A stretch of DNA of 47,124 bases from JADKIH01 sp031417555. Its GTDB lineage: Bacteria; Bacteroidota; Bacteroidia; AKYH767-A; 2013-40CM-41-45. Of the stretch, positions 35,385 through 43,819 are shown in pieces. The notes under the pieces were generated by a model. It did no database searches, was not told the origin of the DNA, and was given only the letters and a program-made list of their open reading frames with translations. The stretch spans positions 1-47,124 of the forward strand of contig JANOVV010000103.1 of the NCBI GenBank assembly GCA_031417555.1. The letters are read 5' to 3'. The translations under genes were made by a program, and so were the position numbers. Within the stretch, counting starts at the first letter, position 1. Every line of letters starts with the position of its first letter.

Positions 35385-35677
35385 TCCCGATAGCCATCGC
35401 ATTGGCGTCAAGCTAAGAGGAAATTTTATGTCATCCCTTCGGGATTGAAAGGCTTACAGACGGATTACATTTTACAAAAATGCCACTCCTTCGGAGTTGA
35501 TAATGTTAAATCCCGAAGGGATGATAGTATTATAGAACGGAGTGAACGATCTTAAGCCAACCCTGAAGGGGGTGTAATAAATCCCGCATTAACGAAATAT
35601 CGTCAAATGAAGGCAGAACAACAGTTTGAGTGAATAATATCAAAATTAACCTGACGCATATGCGATAGCCATCGGGA
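35385..35677. mobile_element. MITE-like element with 32-bp TIRs and 9-bp target duplication
   Basis: 293 bp with no coding capacity. The ends are imperfect inverted repeats: after the terminal T/A pair, 35386-35416 matches the reverse complement of 35646-35676 at 25 of 31 positions, both starting CCCGAT and sharing ATCGCAT and GCGTCA. Directly outside, TTAATTTTC is repeated at 35376-35384 and 35678-35686: a perfect 9-bp target-site duplication. Inside are several short palindromes with a TTC or GAA centre: ATCCCTTCGGGAT (35433-35445), ACTCCTTCGGAGT (35485-35497) and ATCCCGAAGGGAT (35510-35522). The element sits 10 nt after the gldB stop, inside what is normally a gldB-gldC operon. With the heptad tract it accounts for most of the 403-nt gap between these genes. 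Confidence 0.75.
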
Positions 35678-35695
35678 TTAATTTTCATTCTTCAA

Positions 35696-36736
35696 TCATT
35701 TTGCGGGTTTGTATTTCGATTCGTCAAATATTTTTTGCAGATTTTTTTCATTCATCAATTGTTCCAATGTAATTTCTTTATGATTGGTCATATAAGATTT
35801 TACAATTTGCCAGCCGATAAACTGTCCTATATTTCCCGGAGATTCTTTTGGAAAACCATTTGTTGTAGGACCATCGTTTACATACTTGTTCATTAGATTC
35901 GGGTCAAAACTAAATAGCAGTTTATTGTCAATAAAGAAACTCCATATTTTTTTTTCATTCGCTCTGCACCACTCCAATTGAATTTTTGAATACCCTGTTT
36001 TAATAGTATCAGGCTCATCGGGCGTGATTTTATCGAGATAATAAAGTAAGCGCCCTCTTGAAATCATAAAATCAAGCATCCGTGCAGAAGATTCATCAAT
36101 TCCATAATCGCTTTCTGCCCAACCTTTCATTGCATCGCAAACCATATAATCGCTATGCATGCGACTTCGAAGATAATTTGGAAGCGGCGGTTCTAATGTT
36201 GAGTAAAACTTGTAAGCGGGTCCGAGATACATATCTAGACTCACGCCTAATGTTAAAGAATCACAAACTACAGGATATGAAAACCCTGATATCATTGTTA
36301 CAATGCGGGGAATATTTTTTTTAGGAAAGTAATAGGCATAATATCTAAACGCTTCCGTAAAAGCCAAATTCTTTTCACTGAAGTCTCCAAACAATTTTTC
36401 GCAATCAGAATAAATATTCCTGAAATTAGTATCGTTTATAAAATTATAGATATGCTCTTTCATTAACAGAGAATCCGGCGAACCGAGAGAAGTAATTTGA
36501 TAAGCAAAAAGATCGAAAAATATTCCATATTTATTTTTTAAAAAATCAATTCCATCTTGATTTTGAACTGAATCTATACCAAATAAGTCCCTCTCAAACC
36601 GGTCAGCATTTATCGTTAATTGAATCTTTGAGATATCCGGTTTTTGGTTGTCGTGTTTACAACTTACCCAGTTAAAGTATGTAAACACAAGCAAGAATAT
36701 AGAAACAATAAAAGTTACCGTTTTTTTATTTAACAT
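35696..36736 (-). CDS. gldB: Gliding motility lipoprotein GldB
   Basis: 346 aa, ATG start. Lipoprotein signal peptide with the lipidated Cys at 26 (FNWVSCK). The mature start ADRFERDLFGID and the internal pattern YYFPKKNIPRIVTMISGF, then the C-terminal GQFIGWQIVKSYM resemble Bacteroidota GldB. GldB is needed for gliding and stabilises other Gld proteins; it is held in the cell envelope by its lipid. A -7-like TATTTTTG (minus strand, 36762-36755) lies 19 nt before the ATG. The gene is followed by the MITE-like element and then gldC. Confidence 0.9.
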   Translation of the reverse strand: MLNKKTVTFIVSIFLLVFTYFNWVSCKHDNQKPDISKIQLTINADRFERDLFGIDSVQNQDGIDFLKNKYGIFFDLFAYQITSLGSPDSLLMKEHIYNFINDTNFRNIYSDCEKLFGDFSEKNLAFTEAFRYYAYYFPKKNIPRIVTMISGFSYPVVCDSLTLGVSLDMYLGPAYKFYSTLEPPLPNYLRSRMHSDYMVCDAMKGWAESDYGIDESSARMLDFMISRGRLLYYLDKITPDEPDTIKTGYSKIQLEWCRANEKKIWSFFIDNKLLFSFDPNLMNKYVNDGPTTNGFPKESPGNIGQFIGWQIVKSYMTNHKEITLEQLMNEKNLQKIFDESKYKPAK

Positions 36737-36808
36737 TGCAGATCATTTCACATGCAAAAATATGATTGAAATGTTTATCTAAAACACAAATCAATAAATT
36801 TATATACA

Positions 36809-37501
36809 ATGAAAAAATTACTAATAATAGCTTCTTTTATTCTTATCTCCCTAACCATTTTCGCTCAGGAAGAACCTGCCTTTCATTTTGGTGTTAAGGC
36901 CTCACCTTCACTTGCATGGCTTAGAAGTGATACAAAAGGCTATGCTTCCGACGGTTCTAAGTTTGGTTTCAGTTATGGTCTGATTACCGATTTTAATTTT
37001 GCCTCTAAATATGCATTTTCTACAGGCATCGATATTACTTACCGCGGCGGAAAATTCAAAACTGTACAGGAGTTAAAAGATATAGTAAATAAAGATTCTG
37101 TAATTTCAACTTCTGCCTCTTATGTATTACAATACCTGGAAATTCCAATAACATTAAAATTGAAGACAAATGAAATAGGAAGCGTTACCTATTATGTTCA
37201 GGTTGGAGTTGCTCCGGGAATAAACATTCGTGCAAGAAAAAATTATGAGTCATCTACACAAACAACTGTTTCGGGAATTCCACAAACTATTAACGCCGAG
37301 GAAAACAAATTAGATGCTCAGAGTGAAATAAACAGCTTAAATCTATCAATGATAATAGGCGGCGGAGTTGAATATACCTTAAGCGGGCAAACCGTTTTAG
37401 TGGGCGGAATTCAATTTAATAACGGTTTTCTTGATGTTTTTGATGGCGATCCTAAAGTTAACAGTAACTATCTCGCTCTAACGCTTGGTATTTTATTCTG
37501 A
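36809..37501 (+). CDS. Outer-membrane beta-barrel protein (PorT-like superfamily)
   Basis: 230 aa. Signal peptide about 1-20 (MKKLLIIASFILISLTIFAQ), then alternating hydrophobic beta strands with Gly/aromatic turns (FHFGVKASPSLAWL, FGFSYGLITDFNFASKYAF, YYVQVGVAPGINIRAR, ending YLALTLGILF). This is the common Bacteroidota small-barrel family to which the T9SS protein PorT also belongs; I cannot say this one is PorT itself. Divergent from gldB; a terminator hairpin follows. Confidence 0.85.
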   Translation: MKKLLIIASFILISLTIFAQEEPAFHFGVKASPSLAWLRSDTKGYASDGSKFGFSYGLITDFNFASKYAFSTGIDITYRGGKFKTVQELKDIVNKDSVISTSASYVLQYLEIPITLKLKTNEIGSVTYYVQVGVAPGINIRARKNYESSTQTTVSGIPQTINAEENKLDAQSEINSLNLSMIIGGGVEYTLSGQTVLVGGIQFNNGFLDVFDGDPKVNSNYLALTLGILF

Positions 37502-37514
37502 TAATTTATTACAC

Positions 37515-37553
37515 TAACTTTGTCCTGTCAGGTAATCCGGACAGGATTTTTTT
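37515..37553 (+). terminator. Terminator of the barrel gene overlapping a nadE -7 box
   Basis: TCCTGTC (37523-37529) pairs with GACAGGA (37540-37546), followed by seven T that run into the nadE ATG at 37554. Immediately before it lies TAACTTTG (37515-37522), a perfect -7 box without a good -33. A transcript from it would begin inside the hairpin, so the two signals overlap. Confidence 0.65.
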
Positions 37554-39206
37554 ATGCGAATTGCACTAGCACAGCTTAATTTTACAATCGGTGATTTCGA
37601 AAATAATGTCAGTCGGATTCGTGAATCTATTCGACAGGCCAAAACGAAAAATGTTGACCTGATTGTTTTTTCAGAATTATGTATTTGTGGTTACCCATCA
37701 CGGGATTATCTGGAATTCAATGATTTTATTCACCGATGCAAAAAAGCTGCAGAAGAAATTGCTTTGGAATGTATTGGGATTTCCGCTATTGTCGGTTTGC
37801 CAATGATAAATCCTAAACCGGAAGGTAAAAATCTGTTTAATTCAGCTTTGGTATTAAGTGAAGGAAAAATAACTGATGAGATTCATAAATCCCTTTTACC
37901 GAATTATGATGTATTCGATGAATATCGATATTTCGAACCGGAACGGAATTTTCATTGCATAAATATTCACAATACGAAAATAGCTCTTACTATATGTGAA
38001 GATCTCTGGAATATGGAAGATGATCCAATGTATATAAGTTCACCCATGGATTCTCTGATTAAAGAAAATCCTTCAATGATGATAAATATCGCCGCTTCTC
38101 CATTCGATTACAGACATGAAGATCAGCGTAAAGCAATACTGTTAAGAAATGTCAATAAGTATAATCTTCCTCTTCTTTACCTAAACCATATAGGCGCACA
38201 AACTGAACTGATCTTCGATGGCGGCTCTCTGGCTTTCAATAAAGAGGGAAAACTCATTCATGAACTAAAATATTTCGAAGAAGATTTTTCGATTTTCGAA
38301 TTTGATAAAAAAAATTATTCTTTGACTTATACCGGCCATCAAGAAAAAATTAAAACACCTATAAGCGAAACAGAAAAAATTTATCACGCTCTTATTATCG
38401 GTATTCGTGATTATTTTGAAAAACAAAATTTTAAAAAAGCAATACTTGGACTTTCCGGAGGAATCGATTCGGCGCTTGTTACCTGTCTTGCAACTGATGC
38501 TTTAGGCGCGGAAAATGTACACGTTATTCTAATGCCTTCCGAATTTTCATCATCAGGTTCTGTTGATGATTCTCTGGAACTCATTCATAGTTTAGGTATC
38601 AGTAATGACATCATACCCATAAAAAATATTTACGATCAGCACCTGGTTGCTTTAAAACCTTTTTTCAAAGACATGCCATTTAGTGTTGCAGAAGAAAATC
38701 TTCAGGCAAGAATACGCGCAGCACTTTTAATGGCCGAATCAAATAAGTTCGGGTATATACTTCTAAATACTTCTAACAAAAGTGAAGTCGCTGTCGGTTA
38801 CGGTACATTGTATGGTGATATGTGCGGTGGCATTGCTGTTCTTGGCGATGTTTATAAAACCCAGGTCTATGCATTGTCTCATTTCATTAACCGCAACAAA
38901 ATAATTATTCCGGAAAAAATTATTTACAAAGCACCATCAGCAGAGTTAAGACCCAATCAAAAAGATTCCGATTCACTTCCTGATTATGATATCCTCGACA
39001 GAGTTTTATTTCAATACGTAGAAAACAGAAAAGGACCCGATGAAATTATAGCTTTGGGATTCGATAAAGAGTTAGTTGCAAGAATTCTTAAAATGGTAAA
39101 TAAGAATGAATATAAACGATACCAAACACCACCTATACTTCGTGTATCGCCCAAGGCTTTTGGAATGGGAAGGAGATTGCCGATTGTAGGGAAGTATCTT
39201 TCTTGA
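37554..39206 (+). CDS. nadE: Glutamine-dependent NAD+ synthetase
   Basis: 550 aa. Last step of NAD synthesis: amidates nicotinate adenine dinucleotide with ammonia from glutamine. The N-terminal nitrilase-type glutaminase domain has the triad E41 (FSELCICGYPS), K112 (HKSLLPNYDVFDEYRYF) and C148 (TICEDLW). The C-terminal synthetase has the PP-loop SGGIDS at 301-306 and the downstream NKSEVAVGYGTLYGD and SAELRPNQKDSDSLPDYDILD. This bifunctional form is standard in Bacteroidota. The ATG directly follows the T-run of the preceding hairpin. Confidence 0.97.
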   Translation: MRIALAQLNFTIGDFENNVSRIRESIRQAKTKNVDLIVFSELCICGYPSRDYLEFNDFIHRCKKAAEEIALECIGISAIVGLPMINPKPEGKNLFNSALVLSEGKITDEIHKSLLPNYDVFDEYRYFEPERNFHCINIHNTKIALTICEDLWNMEDDPMYISSPMDSLIKENPSMMINIAASPFDYRHEDQRKAILLRNVNKYNLPLLYLNHIGAQTELIFDGGSLAFNKEGKLIHELKYFEEDFSIFEFDKKNYSLTYTGHQEKIKTPISETEKIYHALIIGIRDYFEKQNFKKAILGLSGGIDSALVTCLATDALGAENVHVILMPSEFSSSGSVDDSLELIHSLGISNDIIPIKNIYDQHLVALKPFFKDMPFSVAEENLQARIRAALLMAESNKFGYILLNTSNKSEVAVGYGTLYGDMCGGIAVLGDVYKTQVYALSHFINRNKIIIPEKIIYKAPSAELRPNQKDSDSLPDYDILDRVLFQYVENRKGPDEIIALGFDKELVARILKMVNKNEYKRYQTPPILRVSPKAFGMGRRLPIVGKYLS

Positions 39207-39691
39207 TTTATTGAAAATTGAAGAGTGAAAATTAATCTTCTTGAAAAAAGAATATATATTAGCTAATAACTAACAATTTCGCAAATTGACTTTATGAATC
39301 AAATATTTATACAGGATAAATCTTAAAAAAATTAGAAAATTTCCAATGATTCTCTTCTTTTTGAACTGTATTGTGAACATTTGTTAGGTATTTGGGTGGT
39401 TTAAATAATTGAAAAAAGGGATTTCATAACAATCAATACTAAGCTGATTTAATTTTTGTTCGCAAATAAATCTCCCTTATATGAAACAGTAAGTATAATT
39501 CTTATTAACTTTATAGGGGTTAATTTAGATTTTTAAATAGCCATGAAAAAGGAAACATTATTAAATATTTTTTTCTCCTATGTGAATCATACATTTTACT
39601 CTTCATAGATAAAAAAAGTCTTTGGAATAGGGAAAAAATAATTATGAAATTATAAATATTTTTATTATAAATATTTTAAAAAATTATTAAG
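39207..39691. other. 485-nt AT-rich gap with heptad remnants
   Basis: 39210-39237 reads in 7-bp phase ATTGAAA, ATTGAAG, AGTGAAA, ATTAATC, and 39260-39273 reads TAGCTAA, TAACTAA. A 21-codon frame at 39543-39608 has no support as a gene. I see no RNA gene, clear promoter or terminator in the rest. Confidence 0.6.
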
Positions 39692-42600
39692 ATGAAAAAT
39701 CACGTAAATCAACTACTATCATTTAATCTTTTCAGAAAAGTAATTTCAAGAATAATATCCATTTTAAATCTAAAATGGATATTGATTCTTATTACAGTTA
39801 ATTTATTAATCTCCTATTATAGTTTTTCACAGGCGATTGATCCAACTCCATATAGAGGAATTTATGTTAATGACTTTATTAAAACAAATGATCCAGCACA
39901 CACTATTTTAGGAAGTAATCTAAGAGAGACTGAGTTATTGGAATTTGCAAAAGCAAATAATATTAAAAGACTGGATTTCTATACGTTATATCCGACGTTT
40001 AATTCAAATTGGGGAGATATAAACCCACTTACAAGTAATACGTATGCAAATGATTATTGTAGTTTTGCAAATAGGGCTAAAGATGACTACTGTATTGAAC
40101 AATTTGCTGTGGCAGGCTCTTCTATTGGTTTTTTTAACAATATTAATGTTTGGAATACATTAATTGTAACAGCACCCTATAGTTTTGCAACTTCACATAT
40201 TCCAAACATTGCAACTTTTTTTTCAGATTATTCATTTGTTCAAAACTCATATACTGCAGCTGATGGTAATATAGCTTTAGTTTCTGAGTATCTTAAATGT
40301 TATTTAAGAATTATTGATAGATATTATGAAAATAATAATTTAATCACAGGGTGTAAATTTGATGTCTTTGATATTGAGTATGAATATTGGAGATCATACA
40401 CAAATTATGATTGGAATGGATTTAAAACTTTGTTAAATGCCCTTGTGACATTAAACACGAATACTTCTTACCACTTTAAAATACATGTATATACAGTTTT
40501 AAAAAATATTCCTCCTAATGCACCGACTTTTTTCATACAGGAGGAGGCAAATTTTATTGATCCAATAGCACATCGAATTTACCTTACGGATTATCCTGAA
40601 GCACCGAATAATGATCCTCAACATTTCTGGTCCTATTTTCCATTCTTACCCGGAGTTATTGCTTTCCGAAATTCAAACCCTTCTGGGACGTTAATTACTC
40701 CACTTTTAAATAATGACGGTAACGGTAACCCAGAAGGTTTGTTTGACTGGTTAAATGATGCAACTCATCCTGAACAATCTTTATATAAATCAGAAAAGAT
40801 TTTTTTAGATGATGCAATTCAAAATCATATTGCTGATATTGGAAATTCTATTATTACTGAGGGTAGTTTTCAATGGTTTAAATACACTCCAGCTAAACAG
40901 GCAAGTTCAAATTCACAGAATAATCAGTATTGTACAAATAATGAATTGTTTTATATAAATGGAGCAACGAATTATTGTCCAGGAATACCAACTGTTACTA
41001 TATGCAATCCACTTACGTTATCTTATATTGGAAATTATGAAACAGGTGTAACTTGTGATTGGACATTTGGTGATGGGAACGGAATTTCTGGAGCATTACC
41101 TGAAGATCAAACGCATACATATCACGCTTTAGGAACTTATACAATAAGTTGTCATGTTAAATTTCCGCCAAGTGCCATTAGCCCAAGTCAAACATGTGAT
41201 TATGAATTTCACCGGGATGTAACTATAATTGGTGCAGCAGTTAATGCAGGTCTTGATCAAACTATTTGCAGTAGTAATATCGTTCCATTACAAGGAAGTT
41301 ATAGTGGTGCAGCTTCATCAGCAACTTGGAGTACAAACGGAACTGGTACTTTTAATAATATTTCTTCTCCTACTGCTACTTATATAGCAAGTTCAGCGGA
41401 TATTGCAAACGGAGAAGTATTGTTAACTTTTACAACAAACAACCCTTCTGGAGCATGTGGTGCAGTTAATGATGATGTAAAAATTACATTTGCTACATCA
41501 CCTTCAATTTCTTTTTCACCATCAAATCCATCAATTTGTTTTGGTAATAGTGTTGGTTTAAATGCAAATGGTGCCTCTTCGTTTTTATGGTCACCGAGTT
41601 CTGGTCTTTCATGCACCACGTGTTCAAGCCCAACGGCAAACCCAACCGTAACTACTACATATACCGTTATCGGAACTTCCAACGATTGTTCATCAACTGC
41701 TACTATTACTGTTATTGTTATTCCGTCTGTTTCTGTTTCACCAACAAGTCCTCTTGCTTTTTGTACGGGTGGTTCCGGAATTACTTTAACTGCGAGTAAT
41801 GCAACATCTTATTCATGGATACCTGCAAACGGTTTAAATTGTACCACATGTTCTGTTGTCAATGCGAACCCATCTGTTACCACAACTTATACTGTCGTGG
41901 GTACTGGGACAAATGGCTGCACAAACAGTTCAACATCTGTTGTTACAATTTTGGCAAATCCACCTGTAAGTATTACACCAGGAGGAGCCCCATGTATAGG
42001 AACACAACTGTGTACTAACACAGGATTCACTTCTTATAGCTGGCTACCGAATCATGAAACAACAAGTTGTATTCCAACCTCTGCTCCTATATCGATTTAT
42101 TCTGTTACCGTAACAAATGCAAACGGATGTACTTCATCTGCATCCGCAAGTTTAACTCTTTCGTGTTGCGGCGGTGGAACTTTGTTGAATCAATCTTCCT
42201 TTAACGCAAATATAATTCCAGCAGGAACATACAATTTAAATTCAAATATTCTTTTAAGCCATAGTGTAACTTTAGACGGCTGTATTATTACGATTGGTGC
42301 GGGTTACTCAATAACAGTTCCAAATCAATATACGCTAACGGTTCAAAATGGAGCCGAATTGTCCGCATGCGGTAATATGTGGCGAGGAATTATTGTTAAC
42401 GGTGGTGGCACATTTACTTCTTTACCTACCGGCGCAAATTGTAAAATAAAAGACGCACAATATGCCGTCGAAGTAAAAGATAACGGCACCATCAACATTG
42501 ACAAGTGCGATTTTATTAACGATTACATAGGAGTTAATTTATATGATCTTGGAGCCGCTGGACCAATTCATATCAATGGCTATATTAAGAATTCCAGTTT

Positions 42601-43810
42601 TAGTACCATCGGTAGTTTAAAAGCGGTAAACCCATCGGGTGTTCCTAATAATTTTCAATACACTCATTCCTTTGCCGGAATACGTGCATACAATGTTTCC
42701 TTATTTAATGTTGGTGTTAACAACGGCACTTCAGTCAATCAGTTTATTGATTTAAATTTTGGTATTCATTCTACGAATTCAAATTTAGGAGTAACAGATT
42801 ATCGTTTCAGAAGAATAAAAAAATATGATTTGCCGCCTATTGATACTTCTGCCTTAAGAAATTATGGGAGTGCTGTTTTTACTACAGGAAATCCTACGGC
42901 AAATTACCTGACGATGACTGGAAGAAAAATAACTACAGATCCCGATTTCCAGGAATGTCATTATGCTGTAAATTCTTCCAATTCAAATATTAATATTAAA
43001 GTAAACAAAATTGATAACTGTGATTTTGGTATTTATGTTAGCCAGGGAAATTCGCTAATCATTAATGCCATTAACAATTATATTGATTGCAATACGTATG
43101 GAGTTTCTTTAATTGCCGTTGACAGATTTTCACATTCTGCAATCTATTCAAATATTATTTATGGCGGACAGAGGCAAACAGATGTAAATGGAATTCCCAC
43201 ATTAGCAACGGGAATAAATGTCGCAGGTTTCAATCATATTAATACGAATACCCATATAATCCAGAATTCAATTCATCTTTTTGATTATGGGTTTGCAGGC
43301 ATTGAATTGAACGCAATAAAAAGTTCATTTGTAAGCTTTAATTATATAACTCTTCACAACTCAGTGAACAATACCATGAAGGGCATTTCATTAAGCGGTT
43401 CACAAGAAAATACTATTAGTTGTAACAGCGTGAATGGAACTGTTTCGGGACAAATAAATTATTCCACCGATGAAACAGGGTATGATATTTTTGATAGCCA
43501 GTCAAACGACATCAGGTGTAACGCCGCAACTCAAACTTCCAACGGATACCGTTTTTCCGGAACGTGCAATGGTGGATTACAATCAACTACGCTAACATCA
43601 AACGATATAGGAAGTCATTATAATGGATTAATTTATACATTTTCCGCACTTGTAGATCCTCAAATAAATCAGGGTAATTGGTGGTATCAAACTACTTATC
43701 CTGGTTTTGCCGCAACAAATTTAAATCCATCTCAACTTGCTGTAGCTAACGAGAGATATGATGTATATGCTAATTTGCTGTCAGGTCAAAATTTACCAAT
43801 TCCTTCATAA
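39692..43810 (+). CDS. Giant secreted multidomain protein, 5' part of an interrupted gene
   Basis: 1372 aa, ATG start, with a long signal peptide (hydrophobic about 29-46, then FSQAIDP). Domains by eye: 50-400, a possible TIM-barrel domain with FDVFDIEYEYW (223-233), like the GH18 signature DxxDxDxE; 435-510, a PKD domain (WTFGDGNG ... HTYHALGTYTISCHV); 515-600, an Ig-like module (NAGLDQTICSSN); 603-677 and 678-755, two homologous Ig-like repeats with CTTCS and NPTVTTTYTV / NPSVTTTYTV; about 760-830, a third, more distant one; 847-1300, a right-handed beta-helix-like region rich in Asn and Gly. It ends at TAA 43808-43810 without a sorting domain. The same frame continues past the stop into 43811-44941, which ends in a T9SS sorting domain, so this is the 5' part of a broken or read-through gene of about 1750 codons. 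Confidence 0.8.
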   Translation: MKNHVNQLLSFNLFRKVISRIISILNLKWILILITVNLLISYYSFSQAIDPTPYRGIYVNDFIKTNDPAHTILGSNLRETELLEFAKANNIKRLDFYTLYPTFNSNWGDINPLTSNTYANDYCSFANRAKDDYCIEQFAVAGSSIGFFNNINVWNTLIVTAPYSFATSHIPNIATFFSDYSFVQNSYTAADGNIALVSEYLKCYLRIIDRYYENNNLITGCKFDVFDIEYEYWRSYTNYDWNGFKTLLNALVTLNTNTSYHFKIHVYTVLKNIPPNAPTFFIQEEANFIDPIAHRIYLTDYPEAPNNDPQHFWSYFPFLPGVIAFRNSNPSGTLITPLLNNDGNGNPEGLFDWLNDATHPEQSLYKSEKIFLDDAIQNHIADIGNSIITEGSFQWFKYTPAKQASSNSQNNQYCTNNELFYINGATNYCPGIPTVTICNPLTLSYIGNYETGVTCDWTFGDGNGISGALPEDQTHTYHALGTYTISCHVKFPPSAISPSQTCDYEFHRDVTIIGAAVNAGLDQTICSSNIVPLQGSYSGAASSATWSTNGTGTFNNISSPTATYIASSADIANGEVLLTFTTNNPSGACGAVNDDVKITFATSPSISFSPSNPSICFGNSVGLNANGASSFLWSPSSGLSCTTCSSPTANPTVTTTYTVIGTSNDCSSTATITVIVIPSVSVSPTSPLAFCTGGSGITLTASNATSYSWIPANGLNCTTCSVVNANPSVTTTYTVVGTGTNGCTNSSTSVVTILANPPVSITPGGAPCIGTQLCTNTGFTSYSWLPNHETTSCIPTSAPISIYSVTVTNANGCTSSASASLTLSCCGGGTLLNQSSFNANIIPAGTYNLNSNILLSHSVTLDGCIITIGAGYSITVPNQYTLTVQNGAELSACGNMWRGIIVNGGGTFTSLPTGANCKIKDAQYAVEVKDNGTINIDKCDFINDYIGVNLYDLGAAGPIHINGYIKNSSFSTIGSLKAVNPSGVPNNFQYTHSFAGIRAYNVSLFNVGVNNGTSVNQFIDLNFGIHSTNSNLGVTDYRFRRIKKYDLPPIDTSALRNYGSAVFTTGNPTANYLTMTGRKITTDPDFQECHYAVNSSNSNINIKVNKIDNCDFGIYVSQGNSLIINAINNYIDCNTYGVSLIAVDRFSHSAIYSNIIYGGQRQTDVNGIPTLATGINVAGFNHINTNTHIIQNSIHLFDYGFAGIELNAIKSSFVSFNYITLHNSVNNTMKGISLSGSQENTISCNSVNGTVSGQINYSTDETGYDIFDSQSNDIRCNAATQTSNGYRFSGTCNGGLQSTTLTSNDIGSHYNGLIYTFSALVDPQINQGNWWYQTTYPGFAATNLNPSQLAVANERYDVYANLLSGQNLPIPS

Positions 43811-43819
43811 ATTAATGTT

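Noticed and set aside
33169..39480. AAATCTCCCTTAT occurs near 33169 and near 39467
   Set aside because: A shared 13-mer is expected by chance several times in 47 kb of AT-rich DNA, and the flanks do not match.
39543..39608. 21-codon frame starting MKKETLLNIFF
   Set aside because: Too short, no promoter, no family resemblance, in AT-rich intergenic DNA.
41380..41682. 100-codon frame antisense to the giant protein's Ig-like region
   Set aside because: Shadow of repetitive Thr/Ser-rich coding sequence.
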